DNA of 64,000 nt, taken from the NCBI GenBank assembly GCA_003260075.1, contig QLIY01000068.1, positions 214,218 through 278,217 of the forward strand. Direction: 5' to 3'. Source of the stretch: Phallusia mammillata. Its lineage: Eukaryota; Chordata; Ascidiacea; Phlebobranchia; Ascidiidae. Shown in pieces: positions 46,801-54,181 of this stretch (position 1 is its first letter; every line of letters begins with the position of its first letter). The translations under genes and the position numbers were made by a program. The notes under the pieces are model-generated. The model made no database searches, was not told the origin of the DNA, and saw nothing but the letters and a program-made list of their open reading frames with translations.

Positions 46801-49387
46801 ATCTGATTATGCAAGCCGTGTAAAGATAAAGTTGAATGCAAAAACGTGGATGATCGCGTCTTAATCAGAAAACAGTCCACGAAGACCGTTGGCGGCTCAT
46901 TTGGCAAGAAACAAGGCTGATAGACACTACTTTGTCACGGATAACAAACGGACTTGATTCACACTGGTTTGTTTTTACTATGTAAAAACGGCAACATTTT
47001 ATAATATGGACACAATATTGCACAAATCGTGTAATAAATGGATAAACAGTGCCCGACATGATGTTACAACACTGATTTTTACTAAGTCGCTGAATCATTG
47101 GAGAAGTCCGATTTAGCAACAAACGCAATGTAATTTGAAACTATTCGGGCATGCAACGTGGGGTATGATTACTTCGGCTAAACATAACAAACGTTAAACA
47201 AAGAAATCAGACCAAACTGACCGGTAGTGGGTGGTGATTTTGGAGGGTCAGTCTTCTGGAAAGATCTAAACATGTGTGTGCAGAAATCATCTGGTAGATC
47301 GGCATCTAAGTATGTCTCCATGAAGACTTTAAAACCGGGATAGTCGATAGGCTAAATCGGTAGCAATGGTTAGATACAAGCAACTTTTGTAAAATAGCAC
47401 TATTTGACGAATGCTAGTTAAGAAAATAATTGACCAGAAAAATTACCGTTGTTTGAATGCTCTAATAACATAAGGTGCCAAAATGAACCATGTTGGCGTG
47501 TTTTTGTATGAAAACAGATTTAAACGGTTTAAATTAAACTTTACACTTCACAAACAAACAGACAGACAGTGTACAACACCAAACCTATACAACGCAACCT
47601 AAACAATAATGCCCCACCTGAAAAAATTAACAAAAAACAGTAATCGTGATTCGGTTGGCGTTTTATGCCATTAACAATTCCACCTCGTAACAATTCTATC
47701 GTACTTAAAGCAAAAGTGTATAAAATAATTCGTGGTCTGGCAGATTCTAAAATAGACATTTACTAGAATATCACAAAATAATCCCCTAATCCTAAAATGA
47801 TTCACGGGTCAATGCCCGAATTTGAATGTATTTAGTAAGATACATTTTATACACGGGAAAATTGTGTCAAAATGGACAGGACTAAGAATCAATTTGCAGA
47901 AATTCACGTAATCTATACTTAATAAAATTGAATTTCGTTTCTCCAATTTTGGATCTTTATTAGAGACGCAGTTTGTGAATAATGAATTTGTTCTATTCAA
48001 TGCGTTTATTATATTGTCCACAGGGATTCGAAAAAGGTCGCAAACAATACGGTCCCGTGCTAAAAGAATCGCTCTTTGTATAGTGCGTTAAAGTCCACCG
48101 GGGTTCTAAAAATAGTATTCAGCATGCCGCAACGATCAAGCGATTATTATCCAGAGAGCAAACCCACAATTTAAAATGTTGGCATGTTTTTATGATAGCT
48201 ACAACGCACAACTCTCTGTACCGAACGCTTTCTGTAGAACAGGACAAGGTCAAAACCGACACAACCGACGTAAAACCAACAACAAATTTGGACAAAAACA
48301 GTCGAGTTTACAGTGAAAAAACATGTAGTGCATTATGATGTGAAGTGAAGTGTCAATACGATTGCAACAGAGTTTGGCTGATGAAGGAATGATTAGTTTT
48401 CTTACTAAGTAATCAATGTCGCTCCTCTGAAGCAGAAACATTCGAAGGTCATTAGCACAAAAAACATTAAGTATACTATCGTTAAAAAAAACTTGCCATG
48501 CAGCCTAAAATTTGACCCACACCAAAAGCGCCCACATTTTGAAAAGCAAATTTAAATCACAACATATACAAATTACAAGTTATTATCTGTTTTAAGCATT
48601 GTAGGAGATCATTTTTTACAGTTAATGTCAGCATCTATTACAGGTGCAAAAAAATTTGAAACATTATTTACAACGAACAAAATAGGAGATGTATTTAGGG
48701 AAACGAGAGGGCTAATCTGTCCTGAGAAGGATGTTGTCGTCATAAACTTACCTCTTCTTTGTTGTAAGCTGCAAGCGCACCGCCTTCGTTAAACTCCAGT
48801 AAAACATCTTTTAGTTTCTTCGATGAATCTATTGACAAGGGACAAAATTATAGTTGATGCGCTTTTAACTAATTTTCTGGTGTAGTGAACATTCGTTCGT
48901 TCATCTAGTATTGATTTGACGATCTCGTATGAACCTTGGTGCAGAGCTGAAAGAAAGCCTAGAAAATCGTTAGAGGTGGCGTAAAAAATATTACGTTTTA
49001 ATGTGTGTTTACGCAACAAAATGTTCACACTTATAGTGACAGTTTTATGACCTACACCTATCTTCAAAAAGATAACATAAATTCGTTTAGCCTCTTATTT
49101 TAAAATCCAGGCACAAACTATACTTCGATCGAAAATACAAACTCAAACAACAACTAAAAATGACTTGGACGCTTTTATGTGTAAAATAACGAAAGTAAAC
49201 AAATCCAGTAAGGTGGCAATTATGTTCTAAATAAACTTGAAAGTCCATTAAGTTTCAAGAGAATAATGTGTGACCTTTTTTGCAACAAGAACCTTTGACT
49301 TCTATACTCACATTCAGCATACTTCTGCAGACGTTCAAACTCCTCAGGACTGAGAATGACAAATTCTCCGTCAGAAGTGCTCGTCAT
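16051..49387 (-). CDS. Type I diacylglycerol kinase (DGK alpha/beta/gamma class), 21 coding exons
   Basis: Phosphorylates diacylglycerol to phosphatidic acid, ending DAG signalling to PKC. Exons, 5' to 3': 49387-49312, 48828-48752, 43897-43798, 41943-41791, 40929-40880, 39180-39106, 36737-36618, 32616-32499, 29547-29459, 27475-27359, 27119-27021, 26512-26440, 25894-25768, 23711-23551, 23104-23015, 20579-20416, 19554-19399, 17832-17590, 17015-16898, 16814-16754, 16158-16051. Phases are consistent throughout, giving about 763 aa once an 83-nt duplication in exon 18 is removed (human DGKA, DGKB and DGKG are about 735-800). Domain order is RVH, two EF hands, two C1 domains, catalytic (GGDGT motif) and accessory domain, which defines type I. 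The start ATG at 49387 is followed by [14 protein letters not shown], typical of the family N-terminus. The single invertebrate gene probably predates the vertebrate alpha/beta/gamma split, so no paralogue letter is assigned. Confidence 0.93.
16335..16620. mobile_element. hAT-type MITE, CAGGGGTAGGC ends, perfect TSD
   Basis: The left end CAGGGGTAGGCGGCCC and the inverted right end GGTTGCCTACCCCTG enclose 286 bp. The 8-bp target duplication ccataatg is identical on both sides (16327-16334 and 16621-16628). It lies in the last DGK-side introns and has no coding capacity. Confidence 0.85.
17590..17832 (-). CDS. DGK exon 18, disrupted by an assembly duplication
   Basis: The exon encodes [29 protein letters not shown] and [13 protein letters not shown] run at 17712-17720 with about 75 bp repeated on each side adds 83 nt, breaking the frame: WGTTKK is followed by polyproline in the literal sequence. 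Removing one copy gives a 160-nt exon that fits both neighbours in phase and matches the family. The gene itself is probably intact. Confidence 0.85.
17993..18216. mobile_element. hAT-type MITE, CAGGGGTCGGCAACC ends
   Basis: The left end CAGGGGTCGGCAACC and the right end GTTGCCGACCACTG are inverted matches. Flanks tattaatt and tattagtt agree at 7 of 8. The interior contains GCGGACCGGT on both sides. It is closely related in sequence to the element at 35728-35944. Confidence 0.8.
19993..20175. mobile_element. hAT-type MITE, CAGTGGTTCTTAACC ends, perfect TSD
   Basis: A 183-bp element with left end CAGTGGTTCTTAACC and right end GGTTAAGAACCCCTG. The 8-bp duplication atctaaag is perfect (19985-19992 and 20176-20183). 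Confidence 0.85.
20881..20915 (+). ncRNA. Decayed hammerhead ribozyme fragment
   Basis: The sequence retains helix I 5' strand CTGCA, the core CTGATGA (20886-20892) and GACC, then jumps to ATC followed by TGCAGC, the cleavage site and helix I 3' strand. The GAAA core and helix III are missing. The upstream TTGTCACCAACTGCA matches the sequence upstream of the intact ribozyme at 12294, so this is a deleted relative and not functional. Confidence 0.6.
22519..22634. repeat. Perfect 49-bp inverted repeat next to a 49-G run
   Basis: Arms 22519-22567 and 22586-22634 are exact reverse complements separated by 18 bp. The right arm runs directly into a G run ending at 22682. Perfect arms adjoining poly-G suggest a fold-back read joined by the assembler; a very young foldback element is possible but less likely. 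Confidence 0.8.
22634..22682 (+). repeat. 49-G homopolymer
   Basis: Follows the perfect inverted repeat directly and is followed by the inverted SINE. Interpreted as a false join. Confidence 0.9.
22690..22866 (-). mobile_element. tRNA-derived SINE, inverted copy
   Basis: On the minus strand a tRNA-like head (B box GAGTTCGAATCCC, anticodon-arm-like AAGTC-loop-GACTC) is followed by the same body as the SINE at 4575: CGCAGGCTAGATTTTTCTCG, then GACCGGCTGATTCGGTA. The pair defines the family and its tail, which is also seen alone near 36107 and 41070. Confidence 0.7.
24008..24035 (-). ncRNA. Hammerhead-like core (left arm of inverted repeat)
   Basis: This is the exact reverse complement of the motif at 24240-24267, here on the minus strand and therefore in sense with the DGK transcript. 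Core CTGATGA and GAAA are intact; helices I and III are not evident. Confidence 0.5.
24240..24267 (+). ncRNA. Hammerhead-like core (right arm of inverted repeat)
   Basis: CTGATGA (24240-24246), one extra T, helix II GACAA/TTGTC with a 6-nt loop, then GAAA (24264-24267) and CGTC. An extra base between the core A and helix II is shared with the motifs at 39612 and 43237. Helices I and III are not clear, so catalysis is uncertain. Confidence 0.5.
25585..25606 (-). ncRNA. Degenerate hammerhead-like relic
   Basis: On the minus strand CTGGTAAGG, a short loop and CCGAAACGTT resemble the second ribozyme family, but the core reads CTGGTAA instead of CTGATGA. It would not be active. Confidence 0.3.
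26700..26993. repeat. Member of the AGCCGGTTC repeat family
   Basis: Several internal direct repeats share CAGCCGGTTCTAT-type and CTAACCGGTTCGCTGATCTC blocks with 32870-33110. The right end GGCTGAATCCCACCACT matches the right end of the intact element. A left end with a target duplication could not be found. Confidence 0.6.
27021..32616 (-). CDS. DGK exons 8-11: tandem C1 (zinc, DAG-binding-like) domains
   Basis: Exons 8-9 (32616-32499, 29547-29459) give C1[18 protein letters not shown] through CKYTAHERC with the H/C zinc ligands. Exons 10-11 (27475-27359, 27119-27021) give C1[18 protein letters not shown] through YHNKC. A partial second copy of exon 9 lies at about 29614-29683 beyond a C run and should not be counted as an exon. 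Confidence 0.92.
27771..28057. mobile_element. hAT-type MITE, CAGGGGTGTCC ends, perfect TSD
   Basis: Left end CAGGGGTGTCCAAAGTGCGG and right end GTTTGGACATCCCTG are inverted matches, with CCCGCGG blocks inside. The target duplication ctctacat is perfect on both sides. Confidence 0.85.
31709..31980. repeat. ATCTATAATT short tandem repeat plus truncated AGCCGGTTC element
   Basis: A stretch of TTATCTATAATTAG-like units is flanked by a duplicated CAAAAACTGACAATAGCAAT segment. It is followed by an inverted, truncated piece of the AGCCGGTTC family ending CTCGCCACTGG. Confidence 0.5.
32677..33122. mobile_element. hAT-type MITE with AGCCGGTTC subterminal repeats, perfect TSD
   Basis: The 8-bp duplication ctactaat flanks the element exactly (32669-32676 and 33123-33130). 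Ends are CAGTGGTGAG and the inverted CCGCCACTG. The interior carries repeated blocks around AGCCGGTTCT and a nested second copy of the left end near 32816. Related, partly truncated copies are at about 26700-26993, 31850-31980 and 62195-62236. Confidence 0.75.
34796..34978. mobile_element. Tc1/mariner pogo-like MITE
   Basis: The ends are AGTAAACGTCGGTTAA and the inverted TTAACCGACGTTTACT, with a TA at each side. The interior repeats CGCCTAATCCGGACAAAA-like blocks. The right part is repeated after a C run near 35000, which looks like the other haplotype. Confidence 0.6.
35728..35944. mobile_element. hAT-type MITE, CAGGGGTCGGCAACC ends, perfect TSD
   Basis: Same family as 17993-18216. The 8-bp duplication ctgtagtc is perfect (35720-35727 and 35945-35952). 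Subterminal CGGACCGG blocks are shared by both copies. Confidence 0.88.
36107..36170 (+). repeat. SINE tail fragment
   Basis: CGGCTAGATTCGGTATAAAC followed by AATGGGTCTGGCGTAC matches the 3' body of the SINE at 4575. It is repeated after a C run at 36240. No tRNA-like head is present, so the copy is 5' truncated. Confidence 0.55.
36618..41943 (-). CDS. DGK exons 4-7: [15 protein letters not shown] block and two EF hands
   Basis: Exon 4 ends with the signature [15 protein letters not shown]. The first EF-hand loop [12 protein letters not shown] spans exons 5 (40929-40880) and 6 (39180-39106). The second loop [12 protein letters not shown] is in exon 7 (36737-36618), followed by [18 protein letters not shown]. 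Both loops keep Asp at 1, 3, Asn or Asp at 5, and Glu at 12, so both should bind calcium. Calcium-regulated activity is known for type I DGKs. Confidence 0.93.
36911..37081. mobile_element. Tc1/mariner pogo-like MITE with TA duplication
   Basis: The left end CAGTAAACCTCGGTTAA and the inverted right end TTAACCGAGGCTTACTG match with one difference, flanked by TA on both sides. Length is 171 bp. A single end of the same family is at 26130-26165. Confidence 0.75.
38720..38967. mobile_element. Foldback element with arms of about 92 bp
   Basis: Left and right arms are long inverted repeats with several substitutions and small indels, separated by about 55 bp of T-rich sequence. Unlike the 22519 palindrome, the arms have diverged, so this is a real element. 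It is a hairpin-type MITE whose superfamily cannot be assigned. A short (TA)n run follows at 38978-38993. Confidence 0.75.
39612..39643 (+). ncRNA. Hammerhead-like core with 8-bp helix II
   Basis: CTGATGA (39612-39618), one extra A, helix II GGCGTCTC (39620-39627) with GGGACGTC (39632-39639), loop GTAT, and GAAA at 39640-39643. All eight pairs form if G-U is allowed. Helices I and III are not obvious. Shared downstream words (GGAAGAG, then TGGCAGCAA) show that this and 43237 belong to one repeat family. It is antisense to the DGK gene. Confidence 0.55.
40371..40690. repeat. Minisatellite, unit about 38 bp
   Basis: Tandem units of CCCTGTCATTTAAAGTTGGC followed by CCAAAAGTAAAAAAAATAG, in two blocks (about 40373-40453 and 40543-40685). 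The blocks are separated by a G run and repeated flank, so the second block may be the longer allele of the first. There are no unique spacers, so it is not a CRISPR array. Confidence 0.75.
41070..41155 (-). repeat. SINE tail fragment, inverted
   Basis: On the minus strand TGCCATATGAGAATGTTTGA, GACCGGCCTAATTCGGTAAT and TTAATGGGTCTGGCGTT match the SINE body at 4575 and 22690. The tRNA-like head is absent. Confidence 0.6.
42296..42840. repeat. Local direct repeats (CAACGACTAAAAACGAATTT)
   Basis: Three copies of CAACGACTAAAAACGAATTT followed by ATCAA and AAAATCTTGAA occur at about 42352, 42562 and 42733. The first pair spans a G run and may be haplotypes. The third shows a genuine tandem duplication of about 170 bp that includes AAGTAGTTAAAAACGT. 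Confidence 0.6.
43237..43268 (+). ncRNA. Hammerhead-like core, covarying relative of 39612
   Basis: CTGATGA (43237-43243), an extra A, helix II GGTGTTTC with GGGACATC around the same GTAT loop, then GAAA (43265-43268). Relative to the 39612 copy one C-G pair is U-A and one C-G is U-G, so pairing is kept despite substitutions. This supports a selected RNA structure in the parent element. Confidence 0.55.
44498..44748. mobile_element. hAT-type MITE, CAGTGGTTCTTAACC ends
   Basis: Left end CAGTGGTTCTTAACC and right end GGTTAAGAACCACTG are perfect 15-bp inverted repeats. Flanks atcaaaca and atcaaacg agree at 7 of 8. Same family as 19993-20175. Confidence 0.85.
48752..49387 (-). CDS. DGK exons 1-2: N-terminal RVH domain start
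   Basis: Exon 1 (49387-49312) encodes [20 protein letters not shown] and continues QKYAE. Exon 2 (48828-48752) continues with [14 protein letters not shown] and AAYNKEE. This matches the recoverin homology (RVH) start of type I DGKs, which have a Ser-Pro-x-x-Phe then LQKYAEYS and LKDVL pattern. Exon 2 joins in phase to 43897-43798 only if the acceptor is the second AG of tgcagag. That third exon encodes a hydrophilic linker without recognisable motif. Confidence 0.85.
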
Positions 49388-52300
49388 ATTTCAAGCCAAC
49401 GGGGTTCTGTTTTTGAAATTCCGATTACACAGTTCTGCGAATTTCTCGGCTGCGTGAGCCCAAGCAGAAGCAATCAGTCGAAGCTTCAGCAAACGAATTG
49501 CGATCGATACCGACTAAACCTGGATGCAGTGGTACAAGGTCCGATTTAAAATCAATGAGCAGGCGCCGATGCTGTTTAATTTGAATGCTGGAATGAGCAA
49601 TCCTGTACCTGGCCAATGCCTTGTAAATTTGGTGTCCTAAAAACCTAACCTGTAAGCACCATAGATAATAAAAAAGTGGTTAGTATCAAAATGTATGGAG
49701 TCGTAAAGACGCCCAAGGCGTGACATACGGTTTTGTGCCTAAATCCATGCATGTTACAGTGACTATAATGTCCTCGGGGTTATTTTCTACGCGTTTGTCT
49801 GCTTGTGCACATTGCCTTCCTCACGCAGAAGTTTCGACTACATTTTGAATTAATACATAACATACAGTGCTTGCACACACTGCCTGCTTGAAGCAGAAAT
49901 TTCGGCTGCATCATGAATTATTTATTATTGATAATGAAAAAGACGCGACTCGGCTTTAATGGCTAAGTTTTAAGCGGCCACGCTAGGAGCAAGCACCTTT
50001 CTGGCTTAGCAAGTATGCAACGGGATTTGACTACGCAGATTATGAACAAAACGTACACGAAAAAGAAATATTTCGTGCAACCGGTAGCTGAAAAGTATGG
50101 TAAAACTGTACAAGCTTTACTGCTTCCCATATTCTGTGAAAAATAACTTGCTTCTTGAGAATAAAAACGATCACAAAACTGTGGAACGTTGATCCCACTC
50201 AGCAACAAGCAGCATATTTAAACCGAGATTGTCATTTAAACTAATTGCTTTTTACTGCAAAGCTAAATATACATACTTCGTGGAACTAGTAAAACTAAAC
50301 GCTTATGCAAGCAAACTGCATGGCCTACACATGGAAATCCGCCTACATTTCTATGACCAGTTTTAATGCAACAAAATTAGTTTTTCATCCTGTTCTACAC
50401 CGTATTATTCAAACTGGAAATGTAATGTCAACCATACACTGCATTATGTTTCGTATGTATATGTACTTTAAAACACAAGGTAGCCTAAAAGAATACACAA
50501 TACATAAAACCTATTTGCGTAAGTGTAAACAGACGCATTGTTTATCCAATAATTGACCACAAAGCTATCTATAATACCTCTTATCTTTTCTAGTCGGCGT
50601 TATCTAAGCGTTTACGGAAAGCGCTTTATATTACGATGACCCAACATGGTTAGAGAGAAGATACAAAGTTTACAAGAGGTCCGAAAACAATAAACAACTG
50701 CGTGAGCTGACTGCACAACATGTACTGAATCATCGTACCGATGCCAAGCTACGAGCGGAAGCCGCTACAGACTAGATGCTGGCAGCTCGTAAAAACGTGG
50801 CAAGTTGTTTACCCTCAAACACGAATACTGCCCTGGTAGATTTCTAGGTTAACCTTAATGATAACCACTTAAAGCAACGATTACCCTCACTGTTTTCCAT
50901 CAAGCGGTCACCACAGCAACAAATCAAACGCTTTTAAGAAATGTTACACTACGGTGTCCTGAGTTCTTACAAACTAAATGGAAACAGATAGTAACTTGTT
51001 AAACGTTCATAGCTGAATTAGCAACGTTTTAAGCAGTAAAAACGAAAAAGCGGTATAGTAGAGAAGGTAATTGAAACTTCCCTTGCCAAACAGAACGTTA
51101 TCGCACCTGCAGTTCCCAGTACTACACACTCAGCCTCATAGTTTTAATTGCCATCGACAGATGCCGCGTGGGCACGTGCTAACATCGACCAATCAAACTG
51201 CGACAATGAAGGGAAGTTGCGTGTGTCGTCAAAATTCACAACAACTCCAAAGTGCGTTACTGCAGCCTCATCTAGTTATTGATGTTGTTTACGCACAGCA
51301 GTACAGTCAATCTCGAGGTAACGCCATCACTGACCCGTTTGTACAAGCCCGCATGCTTGATGCTATCTATAACACTCCAAGCAAAATCATACACTTTTCT
51401 GTTCTTATTACCTACTTTACATTAGCAAATCGTGTTTGATCTAGGATCTACCATGCCTCACTTCTGTGTTCAACATAGGTCACAGAATTACCACTGAGAT
51501 TTCTGCACGTTGCTGTAAACTGTGTCCCGTACAACCTTTACAAGCACCGCTGTGTGCAATCACGACTGCCGTAAAACGCAGGCCTTCTGCGCGCTTTGCG
51601 TCTCAACCAACGCTTTTCAGCGCTCACGCTCACGCAGGGAAGTAAACGCGACCTCCAAAGAGTAAAAAAGAAACTAGTAAAAGAGGCTCATTGCGCGGTG
51701 GCTTCATCTTCTCAGTCGAGTGGAAATTCTCAACTGCTTGGCGTGCTGACGTAACAGGCATGCGGGGCGTAAAGTCTGTCGCGGCATTTGGTTGGGAAAA
51801 CAGCACCTGGGACCTGCCAACTTGGATCTATTTTTAGTTTTGTTTTCAGGTATGTGGTAGACCTAAATTCTTACAAAAATCTGCTATTTCACATGATTCT
51901 ATTTTCCGGCGATGTTGTTGTTTGAACGTTACCAGTTTGCAATACACAAAGTTAGTGGCGATAGTAACATTGAACTAATAAACGTTTGTGACAAGCAAAT
52001 GGACTTTAACGTGTTGTTGTTGATGAAATATGAAATCGCGATAGGAGAGGCCCATGTTAAAACTCATTTTCACGTCTTTGCAAAGTCAAAAACAGCAGAA
52101 GTCTATCACCCTGATTAAACGTCTTTCAAATATTTGTTTGTCGCGCTTAATGAGATTGCTGGTTCATATTTCAGTGTTTGCCTAATGAACAGCGTCAGGC
52201 CGCAAGCTTTATTGAACGTTGGTCGTCGCCTATGGCAATCAATCTCAGCGACGCTGCTTTTTAAATAGCTTCTGACTTCATTAACGTTCCTTTGCGCTGG

Positions 52301-54181
52301 GATTGCGTCGTCTTGTCAGTCATTCCTTTCATGTATCGCGTTAATTGAATTTTCTTCCTGATTACCAACTCACAACTGAAAGTTAATACAATTTGGCTGC
52401 GGTCTGTACGTTTCGATAGCGTCAAGCGTCTCTTGGACAAAGTCAATCATGGTTAGGACGTCGCTTCACCAAAGCTGACGTCATAAAGAGTGTCTCCATT
52501 AAAATACCCATATTGAAGAATAGGCCTCGAAACTGCTTAGGCTACGAAACTTGCCAAGTTTTTCAATATTGATCTAGCAATTAACCTTTGCCTATGTTTA
52601 AATATTGTTGACACTTATAGCTGTAAGAGTTGAAATCCTTTAAGCTACTCCGAATTGTACCAGCACCTTTGAACATCATAAACTTACTTTGTCAAAGTTC
52701 TCTAACGTCCAACCAATTAACACTTTTGTCTCAGTAATTTTTCATAGCAAATGGATGGTTCCCTTTTAAGCTAAATGGTGACAAAAGACGCAACTTAGTT
52801 TAGTCAACCTTATTGAATCGTTTTCTAAATGAAAACTTGGAAACAGTTTTTAATTAAAACAATCCGCCAATACGAATGTGGATGTTCAACTTGATGCACG
52901 TGTTAAAATTAATTTAGTTTTTAAAGTCAATTTCAAAGTGTTGAAAGTCATCAGTAATCGCGACGTAATAAACGGTCTAGCGATAAGTTAACGAGATGTA
53001 ATAAATACTGTGAGAATTCCTAACCACAAAACCCCAGAGATCTAACTTATAATGCCAACATAAGAGAACATCTGTTCGATGCCGGTACGTTGCTCATAAC
53101 TACGAAGCCTGCGCATCTTGAAATAACTTGCTGTCAAAGATTATTGGATATATAAAGCTTTACGATATTGCACAGTTTATAACTGATCACTGTTCTATAG
53201 GTCAACAGTTGAAACTTGACACTAAACCTTTAAATTCTATTGACACTATACACGATACGCGTACGCTGTGAGGAAGCGACGTTGCTTTGGCTCTTTTCAG
53301 GCGTTATGCGCCATTGGAAATCAATTTTATAGCGGTTTACAGGCAGATACGCAGAACGGATTTCGGGTAATGAGCAGGTGGCCAATATAAAGGAGCGAGA
53401 TATCGCGACCATTTGTTACGCCAATTCGATAGCGTGACGATGTAAACGGAAATACTGTCCTGATTATTTTGAACGTAAACTTAATTCAAAATTACCGATT
53501 AAAAACGGTTAGCTTTAAAGCATGCAATGCTGTTGATTACATTACGCCCAGTTCTTAACAAAACTTTTTGGTTACTTCAAAACACGGCATTTTTTTATTG
53601 AAACTCACTGACCGCAATCGTGTAATCATATCAACGCTGAAAGTCTTGACTTGAGCTAATATTTAAATCACTGTTTTTGAATTTATAATCAAGGAGAAAA
53701 AGCTTATGCAGCTCCATAAAATGGACAGTTTTACTTCGCAAGAGCGCCATGTAGCGGAAAAAACTTGGAAAGAAGCAAATTTCGATGGTGCTTGATAAAA
53801 TTAAAGATACGTTTGTAAGTTGATGGGAATACCGTATAGGATGTAACCTGTGTCAGTGAAAATAACTATATTACAGAAGAGAAAGAAGAAATAAATATTT
53901 TCGCAGCAACGGGAAACCTTTTTTAAAAGCAAAATACAGCAACACATTGATTTTCCTTTCACGTGTATTTGCTGGCAAGTATACCCTTGACAAGATCTAT
54001 ACATCCATTAAACGGGTTTGTGTAAAAGTTACATAAAATCCTTTAAATTTTGCACGACTATAACCATTACCGCGGACTAAAGCATCTTCCCACATTGCAA
54101 ATAGGTCTGAGTGTAGGTAAGTTCACCACTGAAAGCAAAATAGTAGCGGCATTTTTGACTGATGCGCTGCAATAAAGCTAG
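49388..54181. other. Intergenic region between DGK start and LAPTM-like 3' end
   Basis: No gene is recognised. It should contain the DGK promoter just above 49387. There are no G-run joins in this stretch. A 52-codon open stretch at 50610-50776 (+) encodes charged, coiled-coil-like sequence (YYDDPTWLERRYKVYKRS) and could be a stray exon or a decayed gene. A longer open frame at 51071-51439 has no motif. Confidence 0.5.

Noticed and set aside
48381..48400. CTGATGAAGG as a hammerhead core
   Set aside because: No GAAA and no helix II follow.
51071..51439. 122-aa open frame as a gene
   Set aside because: No motif, splice context or codon pattern supports it.
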